Of a stretch of DNA of 64,000 nucleotides, positions 59,830 to 64,000 are shown one piece after another. Under the pieces are notes generated by a model that did not search any database, was not told where the DNA came from, and saw only the letters and a program-made list of their open reading frames with translations. The DNA comes from Kumtagia yinganensis (GTDB lineage: Bacteria > Pseudomonadota > Alphaproteobacteria > Rhizobiales > Rhizobiaceae): positions 124,001-188,000 of the forward strand of contig NZ_JBEBMH010000008.1 in assembly GCF_040081985.1 (NCBI RefSeq). Reading direction: 5' to 3'. Numbering within the stretch: position 1 is the stretch's first letter; each line of letters starts with the position of its first letter. Position numbers and translations under genes: made by a program.

Positions 59830-61361
59830 ACGCCCCTCTCAAACGTGGCGCCTGCCCGGCACTTTCGGCGCCGATGTTGACCGGCGACGGCCTGCTGATC
59901 CGGCTTTCGCCCGCTTCCGGAGGATTTTCGCCGAAGCAGTTGATCGGACTCTGTGAATCGGCTGCGCGCCATGGCAACGGCATCGTCGAGGTGACAGCCC
60001 GCGGCAGTTGCCAGTTCCGTGGATTTTCGCCCGCCTCGGCCGAGTGCTTTGCGCAAGACTGCGACGCGCTTGACATTGTCGTGCGCACCGGCGTGCCCGT
60101 GGAAACCAGCCCAATTTCCGGCATGGACCCGTTGGAAATAGGCGACGCGGGGGGCTTGGCAGAACGCATTCGTTCCGGCATCGATGCGCAGGGGCTGACC
60201 GGCAGGCTCGGGCCAAAAGTGTCGGTGGTGATCGATGGCGATGGACAGGTTTCGTTGGATTCCCTGGCGGCGGATGTCCGGCTGGTGGCCAGTCGCTACG
60301 GCGATGCGGTGCTTTGGCAAGTGGGTCTCGGCGGCGACGCGGAAACGGCGACGCAGCTTGGCTGGTATGATGACGATGGAGCGGTCGACGCCGCGCTGTC
60401 GGTGCTCGCGGATATAGCAGGACAGGGCCACGACGCGAGGGCAAGGGACATAGCACCCAGCCTGACCCTTAGCGGTCCGCCTTCCTTGATACCCCCCTCT
60501 GTCCTGCCGGACATCTCCCCCTCAAGGGGGGAGATTGATAGCTGTGACGCTGCCGCATCTCCTGCAACGTCAGCGATTAGCGAAACCAGATCGGCCAGCG
60601 CAATCTCCCCCCTTGAGGGGGAGATGTCCGGCAGGACAGAGGGGGGTGCGAAGGATTGCAACCTGATTGAGGCCAGTCGCATCTCGCAACCCTCCGGAAC
60701 GTGGCATTTGGATTCTGGGTTCCACGTCCTTGGCCTGAAAGGCACCCGCCAGGCCCTGCCAATCTCCATGCCCTTCGGCCACATCGATGCAGCTGTTCTC
60801 ATCGACCTCGCACGCCATGCAGAAGCGCTCGGCGTGATCGACATCCGCCCTGCTCCGCATCGCACGCTTCTCCTGATTTGCTGTTCCTTCGAAGCCACGA
60901 AGACACTGCGCGAACAGGCGCAAAAACGCGGCTACGTGACCGATCCGTCCGACATCCGCATGACCATCGCCGCTTGTCCCGGCGCGCCCGCCTGCGCATC
61001 TGGAAAAATCGCAGCCCGCGACATCGCGGAGGAAGTGGCCCGGTCGCTGCCCCCCAACGGACACGACCTCACCATTCACATCTCCGGCTGCGAAAAGGGC
61101 TGCGCCCGGCAAGCGCCGTCCGACATTACGCTCGTCGGCGGCGAAAAAGGCGCGGGGCTTGTCGTTGGCGGAACACCGCGCCAAGTCCCCCTCGCCTACA
61201 GGTCGGCTGGTGGATTGGCCAAGGCAATCACGGCGGTCGCCGAAAAGCTGCAAGGCTACCCACCGAGCGCCGGGACAAAGGCCGCCGGCAAGCCGCCAAA
61301 AACCCTTTCATCCGCGCAACTGGCATGCTTGAAGGCCGCATTCGAACAGGACGGACCATGA
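59826..61361 (+). CDS. cobG: Precorrin-3B synthase CobG with in-frame repeat insertion
   Basis: A 511-residue monooxygenase of the sulfite/nitrite reductase-like family that makes precorrin-3B in the aerobic pathway. The two ferredoxin-like halves are visible (TGDGLLIRLSPASGGFSPKQ; LDSGFHVLGLKGTRQALPIS). The [4Fe-4S] ligands are ACPGAPACASG and ISGCEKGCARQ. Residues about 222-274 (ISPSRGEIDSC to SPLEGEMSGRTEGG) are a translated palindromic repeat; removing them gives the usual family length near 455. The start overlaps the cobN stop in ATGA. Confidence 0.94.
   Translation: MNAPLKRGACPALSAPMLTGDGLLIRLSPASGGFSPKQLIGLCESAARHGNGIVEVTARGSCQFRGFSPASAECFAQDCDALDIVVRTGVPVETSPISGMDPLEIGDAGGLAERIRSGIDAQGLTGRLGPKVSVVIDGDGQVSLDSLAADVRLVASRYGDAVLWQVGLGGDAETATQLGWYDDDGAVDAALSVLADIAGQGHDARARDIAPSLTLSGPPSLIPPSVLPDISPSRGEIDSCDAAASPATSAISETRSASAISPLEGEMSGRTEGGAKDCNLIEASRISQPSGTWHLDSGFHVLGLKGTRQALPISMPFGHIDAAVLIDLARHAEALGVIDIRPAPHRTLLLICCSFEATKTLREQAQKRGYVTDPSDIRMTIAACPGAPACASGKIAARDIAEEVARSLPPNGHDLTIHISGCEKGCARQAPSDITLVGGEKGAGLVVGGTPRQVPLAYRSAGGLAKAITAVAEKLQGYPPSAGTKAAGKPPKTLSSAQLACLKAAFEQDGP
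60491..60647 (-). repeat. 157-bp palindromic repeat element C inside cobG
   Basis: Arms 60491-60537 and 60601-60647 are perfect reverse complements over all 47 bases, around a 63-nt centre. It has the same total and arm lengths as element B but the opposite orientation, judged by the centre (reverse complement begins CGCTGGCCG like element B). It is open in the cobG frame. The perfect arms suggest a recent insertion or ongoing correction. Confidence 0.9.
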
Positions 61362-61990
61362 CGGCCTACGACTACATCCGCGACGGCGACGCCATCTACG
61401 AAAAATCCTTTGCGATCATCCGCGCCGAGGCTGATCTCTCGCGTTTTTCGGAGGCCGAGGCGGATGTCGCGATCCGCATGATCCATGCCTGCGGCCAGGT
61501 CGAGGCAGCGCGCCAGTTCGTGTTCAGCGAGAATTTCGTCGCGGCGGCCCGCGCAGCGCTTGCTGCCGGCGCGCCGATCTTTTGCGATGCCGAGATGGTG
61601 GCGCATGGCGTCACCCGCGCCCGGCTGCCGGCCGGCAACGAGGTGCTCTGCACCTTGCGCGACCCGCGCACGCCGGGGCTCGCGAAGGAAATCGGCAACA
61701 CCCGTTCCGCCGCCGCAATCAAGCTGTGGGGCGAGCGTATGGCGGGCTCGGTCGTCGCCATCGGCAACGCGCCCACCGCCTTGTACTATCTGCTGGAATT
61801 GCTGCGTGACGGAGCGCCGAAACCGGCCGCGATCATCGGCATGCCGGTCGGCTTCGTCGGCGCTGCCGAATCCAAGGACGCGCTGGCCGAGAATTCCTAT
61901 GGCGTACCCTTCGCCATCGTGCGCGGGCGGCTGGGCGGCAGCGCCATGACCGCCGCCTGCCTCAACGCGGTTGCGAGGGCCGGCCTGTGA
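61358..61990 (+). CDS. cobH: Precorrin-8X methylmutase CobH
   Basis: A 210-residue isomerase that moves the C-11 methyl to C-12, giving hydrogenobyrinate. AIRMIHACGQVEAARQFVFS carries the catalytic His. GVTRARLPAGNEVLCTLRDP and NTRSAAAIKLWGERMAGSVV, then AIIGMPVGFVGAAESKDAL, are family signatures. The ATG at 61358 overlaps the cobG stop by 4 nt; longer upstream reading is cobG shadow. Confidence 0.96.
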   Translation: MTAYDYIRDGDAIYEKSFAIIRAEADLSRFSEAEADVAIRMIHACGQVEAARQFVFSENFVAAARAALAAGAPIFCDAEMVAHGVTRARLPAGNEVLCTLRDPRTPGLAKEIGNTRSAAAIKLWGERMAGSVVAIGNAPTALYYLLELLRDGAPKPAAIIGMPVGFVGAAESKDALAENSYGVPFAIVRGRLGGSAMTAACLNAVARAGL

Positions 61991-62754
61991 CCGCGCAACC
62001 CAAAGGCCGGCTGATCGGCGTCGGCACCGGTCCGGGCGATCCGGAACTGCTGACGCTGAAAGCGGTGCGCGCGCTGGGCGAGGCCGATGTGCTGGCGCAT
62101 TTCGCCAAGCGCGGCAACAACGGCAATGCGCGCGCCATCGTCGAGGGCCGGCTGAAGCCGTACATCATCGAACTGCCGCTGCATTATCCCGTCACCACCG
62201 AGATCGCCAAAGACCACGACGACTACAAGGCACGGATTCTCACCTTCTACGAGGAATCGGCGGCGGCCGTCGCGGAACATCTCGACGCCGGCCGCACGGT
62301 AGCAGTGCTCTCCGAGGGCGACCCGCTGTTCTACGGCTCCTACATGCATCTGCATGTGCGCCTGGCGCATCTCTATCCGACAGAGGTCGTTCCCGGCGTC
62401 ACCGCCATGTCCGGCTGCTGGTCGGCAACCGCCCAGCCCATCGTTCAGGGCGACGACGTGCTCACCGTGTTGCCCGGAACCATGAGCGAGTTCGAACTGG
62501 CCCGCCGGCTGGCCGACACGGACGCGGCGGTGATCATGAAGGTCGGCCGCAACCTGCCGAAAATCCGCCGCGCGCTGCAATCCACCGGCAGGATGGAGCG
62601 CGCCTATTACGTCGAGCGCGGCACGATGGCGAACGGCGCGGCGATGCGGCTCGCCGACAAGCCCGACGACACCGCACCTTATTTCTCGATCGTTCTCGTG
62701 CCCGGCTGGCTCGGCCGCCCCGGCAGCGTTACCGCCTCCGGAGTGGTGCTTTGA
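61987..62754 (+). CDS. cobI: Precorrin-2 C20-methyltransferase CobI
   Basis: A 255-residue SAM-dependent methyltransferase of the tetrapyrrole methylase fold, acting before CobG. GRLIGVGTGPGDPELLTLKA is the N-terminal SAM-site signature, and VAVLSEGDPLFYGSYMHLHV with VVPGVTAMSGCWSATAQPI are the conserved loops. It starts with GTG at a GTGA overlap with cobH. Confidence 0.96.
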   Translation: MTAQPKGRLIGVGTGPGDPELLTLKAVRALGEADVLAHFAKRGNNGNARAIVEGRLKPYIIELPLHYPVTTEIAKDHDDYKARILTFYEESAAAVAEHLDAGRTVAVLSEGDPLFYGSYMHLHVRLAHLYPTEVVPGVTAMSGCWSATAQPIVQGDDVLTVLPGTMSEFELARRLADTDAAVIMKVGRNLPKIRRALQSTGRMERAYYVERGTMANGAAMRLADKPDDTAPYFSIVLVPGWLGRPGSVTASGVVL

Positions 62755-63509
62755 GCGGCCGCCTATTCGTCGTCGGGCTCGGGCCGGGCAATCCGGACCA
62801 AGTCACGCCACAAGCCAGCGCGGCTGTGGCCGGTGCAAGATTCTTCTACGGCTACAAGCCATATTTAGACCGCCTCGACCTGCGCCCGGATCAGCTTCGC
62901 ATCGCCTCGGACAACCGCGAGGAGCTTTCGCGGGCTGAAGCAGCACTCACCAAGGCGGCCGAAGGCGAGACAGTCGCGGTGGTTTCCGGCGGCGATCCCG
63001 GCGTATTCGCCATGGCGGCCGCCGTCTGCGAGGCGATCGAAGCCGGACCAAAGGCTTGGCGCGACATCGACATCGAAATTGTGCCCGGCGTGACGGCGAT
63101 GCTGGCTGTCGCCGCCCGCATCGGCGCGCCGCTCGGCCACGATTTCTGCGCCATCTCGCTTTCGGACAATCTGAAACCGTGGGACGTGGTGGAGCGCCGG
63201 CTTATCGCGGCGGCCGAAGCGGGTTTCGTCATCGCCCTCTACAACCCAATCAGCAAGGCGCGGCCGTGGCAATTGGGCAAGGCATTCGAGCGCCTACGTG
63301 CCGTCTTACCCGCTGAAACTCTTGTGATTTTCGGCCGCGCCGCCGGCCGGACGGACGAGCGCATCGAGATTTTTGCCTTGGGCGAGGCCAACGCCGAAAA
63401 GGCCGACATGGCGACCTGTGTCATCATCGGCTCGCGCGAGACCCGGGCAATCGAACGTGGCGACAGGTCCCCCTTGGTCTACACCCCGCGCTCGCTGGCA
63501 AGCCAATGA
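62751..63509 (+). CDS. cobJ: Precorrin-3B C17-methyltransferase CobJ
   Basis: A 252-residue tetrapyrrole methylase that methylates C-17 and contracts the ring. GRLFVVGLGPGNPDQVTPQA starts the fold. VAVVSGGDPGVFAMAAAVCE, EIVPGVTAMLAVAARIGAPL and IALYNPISKARPWQLGKAFE are family signatures. The proposed TTG start (TTGA overlap with the cobI stop) gives the standard length; no ATG or GTG fits. Its 3' end overlaps the convergent cobK by 31 bp. Confidence 0.94.
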   Translation: MSGRLFVVGLGPGNPDQVTPQASAAVAGARFFYGYKPYLDRLDLRPDQLRIASDNREELSRAEAALTKAAEGETVAVVSGGDPGVFAMAAAVCEAIEAGPKAWRDIDIEIVPGVTAMLAVAARIGAPLGHDFCAISLSDNLKPWDVVERRLIAAAEAGFVIALYNPISKARPWQLGKAFERLRAVLPAETLVIFGRAAGRTDERIEIFALGEANAEKADMATCVIIGSRETRAIERGDRSPLVYTPRSLASQ

Positions 63510-64000
63510 TCGATCGCGGCAATCGTGGCGGAGACAGTGTCGGCCGTTTCAACGGCGGGCAGGACCGGACGGCGAAACAGGATGACCTCAATCCCGAGCG
63601 CCCGCGCCGCTGCGATCTTGCCGTAAGTGGCTGTACCTCCACTGTTTTTCGCGACGACGGCATCGATACGGCGCTCGACCAGCAGCGCTCCTTCCGCATC
63701 CTCGGCAAAAGGCCCGCGCGCCAGAATGTAGGTCGCATTCGGCACGGCAAGCGGCGGCTCGACCGGATCGACACTGCGGATCAGGTAGGAATGCTGCGGC
63801 GCGGTTTCGAAGGGGCCAAGCTCCTGCCGGCCGAGCGCCAGGAGCACCTTTCGCGGATGGGATCCGAGTGCCGCGACCGCAGCCTCCGCATCGGCCACCA
63901 GCGTCCACCGGTCGTAGGGCTGGCGTCGCCAGGGCGGGCGGCGAAGCGCCAGGATTTTTACGCCGGCCTGTTCGGCGGCCTGCGCGGCATTCGCGGAGAT
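63479..64000 (-). CDS. cobK: Precorrin-6A reductase CobK, C-terminal part
   Basis: The last 173 codons of a gene that begins beyond the window. The product reduces precorrin-6A with NADPH. ALRRPPWRRQPYDRWTLVAD is a CobK/CbiJ signature. VLLALGRQELGPF and VVAKNSGGTATYGKIAAARA (the conserved KNSGG segment) and IEVILFRRPVLPAVE follow. The frame stays open to the edge upstream of an internal Met, confirming that it is partial. It is transcribed against cobJ and overlaps its end. Confidence 0.93.
   Translation of the reverse strand: MSANAAQAAEQAGVKILALRRPPWRRQPYDRWTLVADAEAAVAALGSHPRKVLLALGRQELGPFETAPQHSYLIRSVDPVEPPLAVPNATYILARGPFAEDAEGALLVERRIDAVVAKNSGGTATYGKIAAARALGIEVILFRRPVLPAVETADTVSATIAAIDHWLASERGV

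Overview
The window is GC-rich chromosomal DNA from an alphaproteobacterium of the Hyphomicrobiales, closest in style to Mesorhizobium or other Phyllobacteriaceae. This is inferred from gene order and family content, not from a database match. The main pointers are a long nuo operon followed on the same strand by birA, rnj, mce, a DUF1467 gene, proS, lolC/E and lolD; the aerobic cobalamin set cobW-cobN-cobG-cobH-cobI-cobJ; and the short prolyl-tRNA synthetase without an editing insertion. No rRNA, tRNA, CRISPR array, complete insertion sequence or prophage was seen.

Left part (1-12.1 kb): the end of a LacI-type regulator; a frameshifted remnant of a polyamine-type ABC permease; a TetR regulator divergent from an RND efflux pair with a clear operator between them; a HisC-like aminotransferase; an ECF42-type sigma factor coupled to its DGPF partner; and a small envelope or polysaccharide group (ATP-grasp, polysaccharide deacetylase, methyltransferase).

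12.3-24.7 kb: a TetR regulator overlapping isovaleryl-CoA dehydrogenase, then the methylcrotonyl-CoA carboxylase beta subunit. A PcfJ-like gene with an overlapping leader ORF sits between them on the other strand. Next come accessory genes: a protein with three internal repeats, a protein with an IHxAP/GCI motif, DUF4242, VOC, a GlxA-type AraC regulator, an RTX calcium-binding protein, a nucleoside-phosphorylase-like protein, a small secreted protein, and an HtrA-like protein lacking all three catalytic residues.

24.9-28.5 kb: an envelope-stress operon, PspA - YqiJ/NfeD-like OB-fold membrane protein - flotillin. An in-frame stretch of about 150 codons resembling the N-terminal part of the transposon nuclease TnpB precedes pspA, and two 19-bp palindromes lie upstream. 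This is the most unusual arrangement in the window.

28.6-52.9 kb (all minus strand): lolD, lolC/E, proS, DUF1467, mce, rnj, birA and then the complete complex I operon nuoA-N, read in reverse. Four non-canonical genes lie inside nuo: a small secreted protein, a helix-hairpin-helix protein sharing its C-terminal domain with NuoE, a pentapeptide-repeat protein and a 63-residue membrane protein. Hairpin repeats occur between nuoJ and nuoI, before birA, and between rnj and mce.

53.2-64 kb: a YcaQ-type DNA glycosylase gene, then an adenosylcobalamin riboswitch followed by DUF1636-cobW-cobN-cobG-cobH-cobI-cobJ. Five of the six junctions are 4-nt start/stop overlaps; cobW-cobN has a 10-bp gap. cobK is convergent and runs off the window. 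cobN and cobG carry three in-frame insertions of palindromic repeat elements; two of these are the same 157-bp element in opposite orientations.
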